A stretch of DNA of 64,000 nucleotides from Trissonchulus latispiculum (taxonomy: Eukaryota; Nematoda; Enoplea; Enoplida; Ironidae). The position numbers and the translations under genes are program-made. How positions within the stretch are numbered: position 1 is the first letter of the stretch; each line of letters begins with the position of its first letter. Of the stretch, positions 10,238 to 21,000 are shown in pieces. The stretch spans positions 1 to 64,000 of the forward strand of contig JASAND010032069.1 in the NCBI GenBank assembly GCA_030248195.1, written 5' to 3'. The notes under the pieces are model-generated. The model did no database searches, had not been told where the DNA came from, and worked only from the letters and a program-made list of their open reading frames with translations.

Positions 10238-11616
10238 GTGAAACAGGAGCCACTACATACCACCTTCCAAGACAGCTTCTCCTTTGACTGTGCCCAAGAG
10301 GCTGATCCTGTTCTTCGCAGGATTTATCGCCACAAAGGCTCCAAGTTACCTAAACCAACATCTACCTCCAAAAAAGAAAAATCGCTGTTACGGCAATGGC
10401 CTCGTCTACTAATGGTGAATAGAACCTCGTACCTGAAAAAGTGTGGTCCACTACGGTTGGTAGTCCCTACAGCTCTTCGACTGGATGTTCTTATCATGAC
10501 AGCTGGCATGGTGGTCACTCCGGAAAAGGTAGAACCCGGCACAAGATTAAGGCCAAATTATTTTGGCATAGCATGCATGAAGAGATACAGCGATACTGTG
10601 AGTCTTGCAGGATCTGCCAATTTAATAACAGGTCTAGGAAGCCCAAGCCTAAGTCATATCACATCAATTCGGAGAGACCTTTTCATACAACAGATCTATT
10701 GGAGGAAATCGCTATCTGTTCGTTATCATCGATCATTTTTCGAAGTTCGTGGATGTGTACGCCCTGCCGGAACAAACCGCCGAGGTTATCTGCGATTCAT
10801 TTCTGGATTTCGTCTCCAAATACGGATGTCCGGAATAACCGACAGGGGAGCAAATTTTCATTCCAATCTTTTCAGCAGCCTTGCAAGGAAATTGGGCATC
10901 CATAAGAAGTCCACTACACCCTATCATCCACAAAGAAACGGTTTAGCGGAGAGGTTTTTAACTCTTCGCTGGCTATGACGCTAAGAACAGAGGACAAACG
11001 GATTCGGATCGTCATCTGAAGTCTGCAAGAATGTCACACAATACTACGCGACATGAGGCAACCAAATGTACTCCTTATGAGATAGTGTTTGGAAGACCGG
11101 CGACGACTCCTGCTGATGTCTCCTTTGGAATTGACAACGGGCACTTTGTAAACGATCCAGCAAAGTGGGTGGTCATTGTGGCCGGAGAGCTGGATAATTT
11201 GTAGAGGCAACGGTTGGCTTTTAGGGGGTCTGGGTCGGAAGTGGCTGACTTCATCGCGGTTGGAGAACGTTGAAAAAACTGCAGGGCTTTCTCCAAAGCA
11301 CGGCCCGCAATGGAAAGGGCCATACACGGTAGTGAAGAAATGTGCACCTAATGCCTTTAGGATTGAATGTCCTAATACGCGCCAACAGTCCACGTTCAAT
11401 CGAATGCATCTGCGGAAATATGTCCCCAGGAATGCGCGGCATCCAACTGACGAAGGGATATCTACACCGGCTAAAGAGCTCGATAAAGAGTTTTTAAACA
11501 ACAATGGGCTGCAGCCTGCAGCATCCTGGCAAGTCCCCGTCAACATTCGGAGAGGGACTCTCAATGTATCATCGGCCTACGCTGACAATTGTGCCAACGA
11601 TTTAGTTGTTATATGA
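10238..11616 (+). pseudogene. Gypsy B integrase
   Basis: The zinc-binding domain is read across a frameshift: an N-terminal segment (SYLKKCGPLRLVVPTALRLD, ending near 10485), then HDSWHGGHSGKG and CESCRICQ in the frame 10441-10905. The catalytic core shows the second aspartate in ITDRGANFHSNLF and the glutamate in NGLAERF, in the frame ending at 10978. The C-terminal part, 11176-11616, contains HGPQWKGPYTVVKKCAPNAF and ends DLVVI-stop. At least three frame changes are needed. Confidence 0.75.
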
Positions 11617-12075
11617 GTTGATCGCTTAGGCTGCTTTGCTTAAGGCCTATTAGTCCGAGCTTTTGAGTCCGCATAGTCCTGAACACTTTCTGAAATGTCT
11701 TGCTTCCGCTGGGTAAACCTTGCATAACATTCGGTAGTAGCTTTAGGTTTGCGAAGGCTTTTTAAAGCAGTAGTTAGATCCCGCCACGACCGTTTACTGT
11801 CCTCAGATAGTTCCATTAAGTCCAATTGCCTGCTCACACTTTGTCCACGGCAGCCCCATCTTCACCGGGCTGATTAGGTAAAAGGGTCCACGAATTCTCA
11901 AATCGTTGTATCTATGCAGCAAAGCTGTCGGCTGGACTGTAAGGTTCAGGAAGGTGAATTCCGAAAAACGCTTCTATCCTGGTCACGGCACCACAAAATG
12001 ATACCGAAAGCCTAGACGCTCAGACTAATAGCGCTTAAGCGAAGCAGCCTAAGTGATCAACTCATATAACGACTA
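11602..12075. repeat. Inverted pair of gypsy B LTR sequences around a reversed gag
   Basis: Positions 11602-11660 (ATATGAGTTGATCGCTTAGG and following) reappear inverted at 12016-12075 (CCTAAGTGATCAACTCATAT). On the minus strand the right copy starts TGAGTTG at 12064 and ends GGTATCA at 11999, giving a candidate LTR of only 66 bp. Five bases further the minus strand reads TGGTGCCGTGACC (11981-11993), a likely tRNA primer binding site. A gag remnant follows. The arrangement is a tail-to-tail partial inverted copy. Confidence 0.6.
11640..11837 (-). pseudogene. Gag N-terminal fragment of a gypsy-type element
   Basis: A 65-codon minus-strand frame includes KSLRKPKATTECYARFTQRK and ISESVQDYADS, a pattern typical of retrotransposon Gag capsid domains. 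It lies downstream of the candidate 66-bp LTR and primer site (11981-12064) on the same strand, as gag should. Its end runs into the truncated LTR of element B, so only the first part survives. The upstream part of gag (11840-11975) is open in a shifted frame. Confidence 0.55.
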
Positions 12076-12155
12076 AACGTTATCACAACACAGACTACAA
12101 GGATCAATTCACAGTTTCTTTTAAAATACGTTTTATTTCTTATTCCTGTTTCACC

Positions 12156-12212
12156 AAAAGCACAAAAGTACAAACACAAAGCATTGTGCTCTTCAAACCA
12201 TCATGAACCGAG
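12156..12212. repeat. Right-end fragment of the AGCCCGGTT-type TIR family
   Basis: CCAAAAGCACAAAAGTACAA followed by ACACAAAGCA and CATCATGAACC resembles the right end of the element at 17105-17903 (AAAGCACAAATGCACAAAGC followed by ACTCCATCGTAAAGC). CATCATGAACC is the reverse complement of GGTTCATGATG at 3187-3197, so these could be the two ends of one interrupted copy. Confidence 0.4.
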
Positions 12213-12254
12213 AAAGCTTTTTGAACCTTTTGACGTCATTTTTATCGCGTTTAG

Positions 12255-12910
12255 ATTTGTGTTGCTACAATGTAATTACATTGTATCTACATTGTAGTTA
12301 CAATGTAATTACATTGTAACTACATACATTGTACATTGGAAGTGCAAATGTAGACTTAATGTATTTTGTGCAGCAGCTAAAATTGAAAATTACATAGCAA
12401 GTACAATGAACAATATAGCAAGTACAATAAATAATATAGCAAGTACAAACATTTTGTTCATATTGCTTTCATTTCTTCATTGATTTTTCGAAATTTCACT
12501 CATTTTAGAGAGTGAGTACTTTAGATATTGTAAAAAATGCGTTTTACGTGGCTTAATGGTTTAATGCTAGTTTTTGGTCTTTAAGAAAAGCATAAAGTTC
12601 CATGCTAGAGTAAAAAGTCCATTTATGGATGGCTTTAACGCATAAATACCAACATCATCGTGGTCTGACCACAGTGAAAAATGTAGTTACATTTTTACTG
12701 AAAATGTAACGTCCAATGCCTAAAATACTTTTACGCAATAATGCAATTACAATGTAGTTACATTTCCATCTTATTCAAAGCATTACGAGAACTACTACAT
12801 TGTAATGTACCTTACATTGCAATGTATAAAGCAATGTAACTACATTACATGAAAGAATGTGTATGAAACTGAAATTCAATTACATTGTTACATTGTAAAT
12901 CAATGTAGCA
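12255..12910. repeat. TIR-type element rich in ACATTGTA palindromes
   Basis: Two dense blocks, about 12265-12345 and 12680-12910, consist of TGTAATTACATTGTA-like words in both orientations, so each block is itself self-complementary. Between them at 12395-12450 is a short repeat of AATATAGCAAGTACAA. No coding sequence is present. The design matches the other repeat-loaded elements in the window, but I could not define termini or a target duplication. Confidence 0.5.
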
Positions 12911-13177
12911 AATGTAATGTATATGAAATAGACGTTAAAAACTGTTAAAACCTCCATTTTTGTGATTTCTGTGATTTGATACTTTGATGTATAGACTTGA
13001 CGTATAGAGCAATTGAGCAGCTGCTGCTGTTTGAATGCAAATACTACATCATAGGATGATTTCAAAACTTCGCAAACTAATTTCTGTATAAATGTATAAT
13101 GTCACTAGTTGGTTGTTCATATCTCTTCTGCTATGTAATGTACCATTGTATGGAATCCACACCGCTTAAGGAGTCTT

Positions 13178-14168
13178 CAGTTTTGGCATTTGGGATGAGA
13201 TCCCATGGAATGCCATGGGATGAGATGGGATGGAATTGAAAACTCATCCCACTGGGATCAGTGGAATTGTGTGGGATTAATTGCCGCTCAGGCAGAATTC
13301 CAAATTTTGAAAAACGTTATTTTACTGTAAAGTTGGAAGTAAAGTTTTGGTTTAGCAAAGTACCGCAACCAAGTTTGGTTTTTCGTGTAGTTTAATTTCG
13401 TTTCGTTTAGTTTAGTTTCGTTTAGATTGCATGACGATTGATTGACGAGTTTGTGTAAAGTCTCCGGTAGCAAAAAGAGGAAAAACAATGTTCATTGGAA
13501 GCAGCTTATTAAAGCAGCACTCTTATTAAAATATTAAAAACACGTTTATTCGACGCATATCGTTCGACGCCCGCTCTTCTATTTTTTCCGCCCGGTCCGA
13601 ATAAAGGACCAGCCCAGCCGTTGAGGAGCTTCGGCGCCGCCCGAAATGCTCATTGTGGTGTTTTAAAAAAGTTAATTTTGTGGGACTTCTTGAGATGTGC
13701 GTTGTTATTTATACTACCGTAAAACTATCGGTAGTTCTTCTTGGCCGATTTCATACACTACACTCATCTGAACAAACGTACCTAGTTTATTAGGTTTGTG
13801 GTTTTTAGCAGTTCCTCAATTAGCAAGATCCGGTTAGTCTTAGCTAATAAATTTCCGGAAGAACGATTTATATATATTTCAAACTTCTAACATGTGTAAC
13901 ACTGTGCAGCAGAGTTGCAACGTTTGCAATATGATGGTCAACACCGCATTGAAGTTATTTTGCTTTTTGATATAAGTTTCTTCAGGTAATTATTCTAAAA
14001 CTGAAAACTCAAAGCTATAGCTATTGTAAGTTAAAATACAGCAAGTGCGATTAGATGGGATGGGGAAAAGTCAGTTCAGACAAATGGGATAGGATGGGAC
14101 GTTGAAATAGAAAATCTGGTGGGTTGGGATGGGATGGGATCAGAGAAGTCGTCCCATTTGCTAACCCT
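13178..14168. mobile_element. hAT-like element with GGGAT repeats
   Basis: The left end CAGTTTTGGCATTTGGGATG and the right end TCCCATTTGCTAACCCT are imperfect inverted repeats. Flanks GGAGTCTT (13170-13177) and GGAGTCTA (14169-14176 within one base) make an 8-bp target duplication with one mismatch. GGGATGGGAT-type repeats lie just inside both ends (13193-13270 and 14053-14150). The interior holds a separate 155-bp repeat (13352-13507) and non-coding AT-rich sequence. No transposase was found. Confidence 0.65.
13352..13507 (+). repeat. 155-bp dispersed repeat, copy 1 (CGTTTAGTTT-rich)
   Basis: The sequence from TAGCAAAGTACCGCAACCAA to CATTGGAAGCAGCTT reappears inverted at 14770-14925 with few differences. 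Its centre is a run of TTTCGTTTAGTTTAG words. This copy sits inside the GGGAT element, whereas the other copy lies outside it. Confidence 0.8.
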
Positions 14169-14238
14169 GGAGTCTATGATAAAGCTAAACAGTTAGTGTT
14201 AAGGTTAAGCAGAGTGGAAAGGTTAAACTCAATAGAAT

Positions 14239-14312
14239 AAGCGACATAGCTAAAAGTGACAGGATGCTATTCCAGGGATAAAAGTCGGTGGTTCAATCCC
14301 CACCCGTTGCTT
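14239..14312 (+). ncRNA. tRNA-like 74-nt sequence, possible SINE head
   Basis: AAGCGAC at 14239-14245 can pair with GTTGCTT at 14306-14312, a 7-bp acceptor-like stem with one G:U pair, and the span is exactly tRNA length. The internal GGTTCAATCCC (14290-14300) matches the Pol III B box and T-loop. The D and anticodon arms do not fold convincingly, so this is not a functional tRNA. A decayed tRNA or a tRNA-derived SINE is more likely. Similar B-box sequences occur near 17973 and, inverted, near 16470. Confidence 0.35.
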
Positions 14313-14769
14313 ATTGCTATCATTTCTTTTCATGTTGGTTGCATCTTTCATTATTTTATTGCCAGCTTCATGCTTTGATAACTCCCGTAACGGTTGATGA
14401 AATTTCAATAGTGGGATTAGCTGAAACTAATTATCCAACGTTTTGGTTGAACTGTAACCTGGTAATCACTACATGAAAGACACGAGTGTGACACTTCGAA
14501 GTACTAATTTATGAGGATTGTTGCTAGGTAGACGGATAATCTATGACTACAATGGTATCTATAGTTACTGTAAATACATTTATAGCTTTGCTCTTTTAGT
14601 ACGTCAATGACTCCTACTAATGACTTGTTTTGATCACCAACAGACAGATCCTGTGCTCGGTTTAGTGATGCTTAACAACTAGAGACTCAGTGAAGCGTGA
14701 TGCGCTTAAGTAGGTATACTTAGGTAGCCGCTTTGTCGCTTCTGTACTTTCGATGAAAGCAACCAATTT

Positions 14770-14925
14770 AAGCTGCTTCCAATGAACATTGTTTTTCCCT
14801 CTTTTTGCTACCGGAGACTTTACACAAACTCAGATCAATCGTCAAGCAATCTAAACGAAACTAAACTAAACGAAACGAAATTAAACTAAACGAAAAACCA
14901 AACTTGGTTGCGGTACTTTGCTAGA
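14770..14925 (-). repeat. 155-bp dispersed repeat, copy 2 (inverted)
   Basis: AAGCTGCTTCCAATGAACAT through GCGGTACTTTGCTA is the reverse complement of 13352-13507. With the first copy it forms an inverted pair about 1.26 kb apart. Because it lies beyond the right end of the GGGAT element, the two copies probably inserted independently. Confidence 0.8.
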
Positions 14926-16225
14926 AATGCGAAGTATACAATTAAGCATTCTTATTATGACTGCGTGGGAATCTGAAACACATTGTGTATGTTTTCTTCG
15001 TCCTTTGTCCTAACTATCGAATCTTTTGACGAAAAATGATACGAAAGGTGCAATATGAAAACTTTTAAGCATAGATTAGCAATAGTTGTTAGATTAGGAA
15101 ATGTATGAATCTGATACGTAGTTGAAATAAAATGAATGAGTTTAAGTTTTAATTTGCATCCACATTTGCTAAGGTCCTACTTCTGAACCTTACAGCCCTT
15201 TTTCTGACCTTTACAATATTTTCTTGTATCCACTAAAAGCTCCTTTCTACTTTTTAATTTCATTTGCAACAGGCACGAAACAAAATGCGGAATAACCATT
15301 TAGAATTTTTCTCATTATGTTTATGAATACTTTGTTTGTTTCACTGGGAAACCAAATATTTCAGCCGCCAAAAACTTTGACCGCATGTTTGGTTAAAACT
15401 TGAAAACATCCGTGCATAAGTTGTAGCTAATACACACACACTGTAATCATCTTAAAAGCCTTCCCAATCCTTTTACCTAAATTGCCTGATTCTAATTGTA
15501 TTCGGAGTCCCACAAATGCAATTTTTTATTTCATTGTTCTAGTGACAGCTGATAATGCCGGTATTATCCCAGGCATGGAGACAGTTATCGTGACAGTAAT
15601 GTCATTACCATTGTCGTAACCTCTGTACTCGCTTAAGCAATTTCATTAGCGAAACGATCGCATTCAGATGCAGGAGAAAAGTTTATGGTGTACTGTAGTC
15701 TGAACAAAGTAATGAGTTTTGTAAGCAATAATTCTTTAGCAATAAACCCCCAGAGATACCGTTCACATGTGCGTGTGCGCCTCGTATTTGAACTTCAGAA
15801 TTTTGTACCTGCTAAACTAATTGTTAGTGATTGTTAATTAGCTAAACGACGATTTCAGCCAGACAGAAAAATTAAGGTCAAGTTTATTTGAGCTTGCCGT
15901 TTATGGCAGTGTCGTTCGCAAATAACTGTGGGTTTCTAACGTAGAAGTAGGCTGGAATTTTATAGACTAGTTTAGAATCATACTCGCATTAGACGAATCA
16001 TTTTTATCATGTTCTCATGCTAGCTGTATTAATTATTTGATTGTGTATGGATTAAGCAATCCATGCAGTGTTGTTATACTTTTAACAGTTGAAAACAGTT
16101 TAATATATCTTAGTGGAGCGGTTTCATTGAGCGAAGATTTTCAAGCTCTGCTAATTGACGTCATTTCAATCCGGTGGTAAAACTGAAAGATGAAACGATT
16201 TCTGTCAATCTGTTTTCAAAAATAG
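14926..16225. other. No gene seen
   Basis: AT-rich sequence with no convincing open frame, repeat or splice-bounded exon. All reading frames are short. Confidence 0.5.
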
Positions 16226-16229
16226 CTAA

Positions 16230-16560
16230 GATGAACATAGGCACAAATAATGCAGAGCATATCCAGACTGCAAAATAGGGCCGGGATAGGTAATATAATT
16301 TTGCTTAACCCCAACTACCACACGCGCTTCAAACCAACTGTGCCAAAACGAAGATCGAGCAGGGAGGGCATATTTCCAGGCATCTAGTCCCATTAAAATA
16401 AACCACTGAAGTTGAGAGATGCAGTAAATTAACCACCTATTGCGATAGAAGATTAAAAAGAACCCCAACCGAAAATCGAACCACGGCTTTTCTGATCTGG
16501 CAGTCACAACGTCGGAGCAACAGTTCAACAGCTTCATCCACCGATGTCCTAGCCCTGCTT
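16230..16560 (-). repeat. Possible tRNA-derived SINE (minus strand)
   Basis: On the minus strand, GATGAAGCTGTTGAACTGTT resembles a Pol III A box/D-arm. About 45 bases later GTGGTTCGATTTTC resembles the B box, followed by a T-rich stretch. This spacing suits a tRNA-derived SINE. The 103-codon frame across it is unlikely to be a protein. No flanking duplication was found. Confidence 0.3.
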
Positions 16561-16639
16561 TCCTTATCTATGTAAACAGTAAAGTCGTCAGATAACATAT
16601 TCTACAATTTACCATACCTGAACGGGAAGTCCAATTTCA

Positions 16640-16825
16640 CTGATCCTTGTGGAAGCGAATTTGGGTACCCCTTGTGAGAGCGATTTTTCTTAGGGGTACT
16701 TTTTAAACCGATTTAAGCGATTTTTGCCATTTTTTAACAAAAACAGCGCTTTTTGGCCAATACGCTTTTTCGGACGTTTTTTGGCAAAAAATAGCGATTT
16801 TAAGTGAAAAAGCCCTTGTTCACCT
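16640..16825. repeat. GCGATTTTT-rich low-complexity stretch
   Basis: Repeated words such as GCGATTTTT, TTTTTGGC and TTTTTTAACAAAAA fill this stretch. Similar GCGATTTTT/AAAATCG words occur at 57295-57460. It may be the core of a decayed repeat element; no coding content. Confidence 0.35.
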
Positions 16826-17104
16826 GTGCAATTTAATGTATGATATTTTCATCAGACTGCTGCTGAGATCTTGTTAAACACAACTCCATCATGTAAGCTT
16901 TAAGGTTCTGGTTTCCTTTCTATTAGGTATTATTTCTATTATTATTTCTAGGTATTTTTCACTCTTACAGTTCTAATACTTTACCAAAATATATGAAACT
17001 TTTGGAGTAACTTGTTTTCGTGCTGTTCAACGTTCTAGATCCAGTTTTGGATTTTTAGGCGAAAAGATTCGAAATATTTTTCTGTTCCGTTTTTTGCATT
17101 GATT

Positions 17105-17903
17105 AGCCCGGTTTACGATGGAGTGCTTTGTGCTTTGTCTTCTGTTCTCTGTGCTTTTGCCTTATGTGATTTGTGCTTAGTTCTCAGTGCTCAGGAGGCA
17201 GTGCTTTGTGCTTTATGCTCAGGAGGCTGAAGACACATAGTTCACGATGACAAAGCACAATCGCGAAAAGCACAGGTCACGTGACACGAAAATTGTTCAA
17301 AGATTAAGTAACCAACACTGCGAAAGGTTTAATTTAATATAATAATAATAATAATCATTAATTCAAGATGATAATTTCAGATTAAATTGTAATTACAAAG
17401 AAGGTAAATAACAAAATATTTCTGTGTGTATTGATTGCATCTCCGAACTAATTTTTTTAATTCACTCTTGACATCGGACCATGTCGGAATTTAATACAAG
17501 TTTTGGAAAAGTGGCTGTTCCTGCTGGGTATAAAAACTATATACTATTTATGTTTTTGGTTTGGTGGGCAATGTCTTCTCAGAAATAATTAAGCATTTTA
17601 TGTAGCTGTTTAGTGTAGCTGTTTTCATTTTTTGTCTTTTGTCAAGCAGATTGGGTTGATTTGATCGGAGAGCACCAAAGTACAAACTAAATTCTTCAAC
17701 ACTGTTGAACGTTGAACGCTGAACATTGCTGACCAAAGCACACTAAAAGCACAAACGCACAAATGTACAAAGCACAGAGCACAGTCATCATCCTGAACCG
17801 CGAAAGAACAAGACTCAAAGCGCAAGAACTATGACAGAATAGGGCACTAAGCACTAAAGCACAAAAGCACAAATGCACAAAGCACTCCATCGTAAAGCGG
17901 GCT
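17105..17903. mobile_element. TIR element rich in TGCTTTGTG / CACAAAGCA
   Basis: The left end AGCCCGGTTTACGATGGAGT continues GCTTTGTGC. The right end GCACAAAGC continues ACTCCATCGTAAAGCGGGCT. They form terminal inverted repeats of about 29 bp with one or two mismatches. Just inside are repeats of TGCTTTGTG on the left and CACAAAGCA on the right. The interior includes an (AAT)n run near 17340. No transposase. A clean target duplication is not visible. Fragments of this family occur at 3181, 5162 and 12156. Confidence 0.7.
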
Positions 17904-17934
17904 CTATTTTTAGGCAGTTTGGGCTCCAGATTGA

Positions 17935-18090
17935 TTGTCATGGTTGAAACTTGGGCACGAATATACAACATTCCAGCTTTAAAGTCATGGGTTCCAGTCC
18001 CAGTGGAGGTCCGAATTTTTCGGTGGTATATGACTTTCTTCTTCTTTCTCATTAGTAACTATTGCATCTTGCGTCCAAACCAAAGACTGA
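17935..18090 (+). repeat. B-box-containing tRNA-like repeat
   Basis: CATGGGTTCCAGTCCCAGTG (17983-18002) matches a T-arm/B-box pattern. The tail (TCTTCTTCTTTCTCATT, then ATTGCATCTTGC) resembles what follows the tRNA-like sequence at 14239. It may be a diverged SINE copy; the evidence is weak. Confidence 0.25.
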
Positions 18091-18099
18091 GCTTTAATC

Positions 18100-21000
18100 T
18101 CAAAACAGCACACTTATTTTGTACTCAAACTTCCGATCAGTAATTAGTTCTAAACAAGAACTTTCCCTACATTTTCCAAGCAACGGATACAATCACACAA
18201 TCACAGGTTACAACAGTAACCATTGAGGTATTTCTAATGGTTTAGTTTGTACCAATAATTTCGAACCTTTGTATGGCTTGCAACGGAAACGGATCCTATT
18301 TCGAGAAAACTTAATGCAAGCAATCATTAAGAACTGCTGAGCCAAATCCAAGAAAGTCCCTCGGCCTTCATTTTCTCTGTGTGACAATCAATTCACATGT
18401 TCATGCCAAATTGACTGTGCGGAAGAGAACTTGCTGAATCCCAAAATTTTAGACCAGCCTCAAAAGGTGCAAAGACTGGTTTCCAAAATTCATGCACACT
18501 TTTGAATTATTTGAATTTTCGCTAAAAGTCAGGGAAGTTTCAGGTGGAATTTAGCAGTGGAGGTGGTTTGCATTTGCTACTCAGGTCGTCTGAGTTGGAA
18601 AACAAGACCACGTGATCCGTTAGAAAGGATGTAATAAAGTCTCAGGCGGAATGCTGGAAATTAATACCCTTAAGAGTCAGGTTAATGATTTGTTGTTGAT
18701 GTTGAAGCTAACTCTGGGCTGTTTCCTGTTCTTCTCAATTCGTTATGAAACTACGTTAATGAACACTTTGTGCGCTTAATGACAGGGAAAAGGAAAACCA
18801 TGGGATCCTTGATTGCCCTTAAGCGCGCTAATTAGGGTACTCCTTAAATAGAAAAGAATAATTAGCAAAATTTTATCCCTTCTAAACTATGGCCTGCCTG
18901 ATAACAATGATTAGCACTATGAATTATCGCCATGGAAACGCTAAACCTTTTCTCCTTCTTATTAATGAGGATGTCAACCCGCAGGCGAATCAGACCTATT
19001 GCGAAAAAATAGAGACAAACAGATCCATTCTCTATAATACGATTTCTGACAGGTGCAACTTTTCTCATCCACCATAATTGAAACCTTTTCTCTATCGAGG
19101 ATTAATAAGACGCACACGCATGCCAGAGAAGCCTAATAGAAATTTCATAAACTTTTCTGTCCATTCTCCTACGTATTACTGCAATAAGTATTGTTCAATT
19201 CCCTACATTGACAAAAACTTTGTCGTACTGTTAAAATTTCTCTTTCTGATTGGATCGTCAGACATCGTTTCCAGTTTTAGCTTACAAGCCAGCAGATAAA
19301 CAGAGCTGGTTAAGTATCGATAATTCCAACAGTTCAGTTTAGACGACTCAATTGCACGCTCAATTTGCTAGAGCTGTTGATGAATTGCTCGCTAGTTTCG
19401 CATTAGTAAATTGAAATACATACTTTTGAGCCAAATTTGATGAGCATACAGGCAACTTTATTCCAGTTACCCACATAAAATAAATTCTCATTTCGCTAAA
19501 ATCCTGTTCAGCTGGCCAACATAATAATTTTACAATAAATGACATCTATTCGTCAGAATACTGTGTACCCTTAAAACGTTTAGGTAAAAATTTATTTTTG
19601 TGGTAGTTTCGTACAATTGATAGAATGAAATTGAAAACTAACGAATGAATCTTTAACATAGGATTGGGCTTCATAACAGGTTAGTCTTCTACCTAACTGA
19701 TCAGTATTTTATACTCTGTTCAAACCACATAATGGTATGTATATTTCACGTACTGTCTGTCTACATAAGAAAAATATAATATTTGATAATAATTATATTG
19801 GTAATACAGTGCATGCTATTAGAAAGTAACTTTTAGTTTATCACTGCGGTTGTGCATGTGTGATTAAAATTTGTTAGCTTCGGTTTTATACGTGGTTCTT
19901 TCATTTACTAAAGCCTGAAAACTCAGGACATTTGTAGAATTTCCAATTTGGTCTTTGGAAATTTGTCATAAAAATGATCTCAAGTAAATCAACACTTCTC
20001 AGATGAATCTTTATTTACTGCAACATAAATAAATGATCTATTTGCTTTGGATTAAGATAAAACGTTACTAATTAGCTCGAGAGAGACTAAAATTTAGCGC
20101 TTCTGTTTTCCATTTGATGTGACATTGGAGAAAATAGCCCCTTCTATGAACACTTTTTATTCAACTTATTTGCACACATTTCGTTTTAGGCACCATTTAA
20201 AAATAATGATTAAACAAATTTGACTTAACGAATTTGCTGCGGTTTGAAATTTTAGAACTGCTTTGGCAGGATTCTAACATTTTTTAAACTATAACGCCTA
20301 CGTATAGCAAGTTTAATCAGCCAGTTTCCCGGTATTCTAAAAAGTAAGACTGACAGTGCATGTCATCGTCATATGATGAACTTACAAGAAAAACTATATT
20401 TTATTACACTAATACCTAAAATCACAGAATACTGTGTTATAAACTGCAAATTAAGGTTAGTAAGATTTAACTTAAGTCCGAGCACGGACGTCTGCATGGA
20501 ATTCAACATATTGCCCAACTTTTAGTTGTCCTGGGAATATGAAAGTGGAGGTGAAGTTCGAAGGAGTAAGTAACCAGTTTTGCCACTTTTTGTTCCAACT
20601 AACCGGAAAACCCTCTTTGAGAAAGGAGCATATCTGTCCTCGGAACCTTCAGGCCTAGTTTTGCATATTCCTATCGGGTCAAACAATGTAATATGCTCCG
20701 TTCGCTGATCTGTCGTACGTCAAGTCGTGTGTTTGGTGTGTCGTCTGAGTATACTTTTGTGTGTTGTTGAGAAAGAATATTGCACCCAACAGCCTGAAAA
20801 TAGGACTTTTCGAACTCCTGGTCTTATACTTTATTTACAACGAGCACATATGTAACCGACTGACTGAACTACAACAGCTTCAGTAGAATGAAATTAAATC
20901 GAAAATCTAATCCACTGCGCAGAACTGTACAGTCTGCAACATATAAATTCAGATTTAGAATCATAATTGAAAACTCTGTCACTTCACTCGGAACCAAAGA

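Larger units (their letters stand above)
8791..11665 (+). mobile_element. Ty3/gypsy retrotransposon B (decayed, RT deletion)
   Basis: Plus-strand pol remnants follow the gypsy order reverse transcriptase, RNase H, integrase. It differs from element A in sequence and belongs to another lineage. The coding sequence stops at 11614, where a short LTR-like sequence starting TGAGTTGATCGCTTAGGCTG begins. That LTR runs for only about 50 bp before joining an inverted gag segment. Gag is not recognised at the left end. Several frameshifts and an internal deletion make it inactive. Confidence 0.8.

Noticed and set aside
14239..14312. Functional tRNA gene
   Set aside because: The D arm and anticodon arm do not fold correctly and no anticodon can be assigned.
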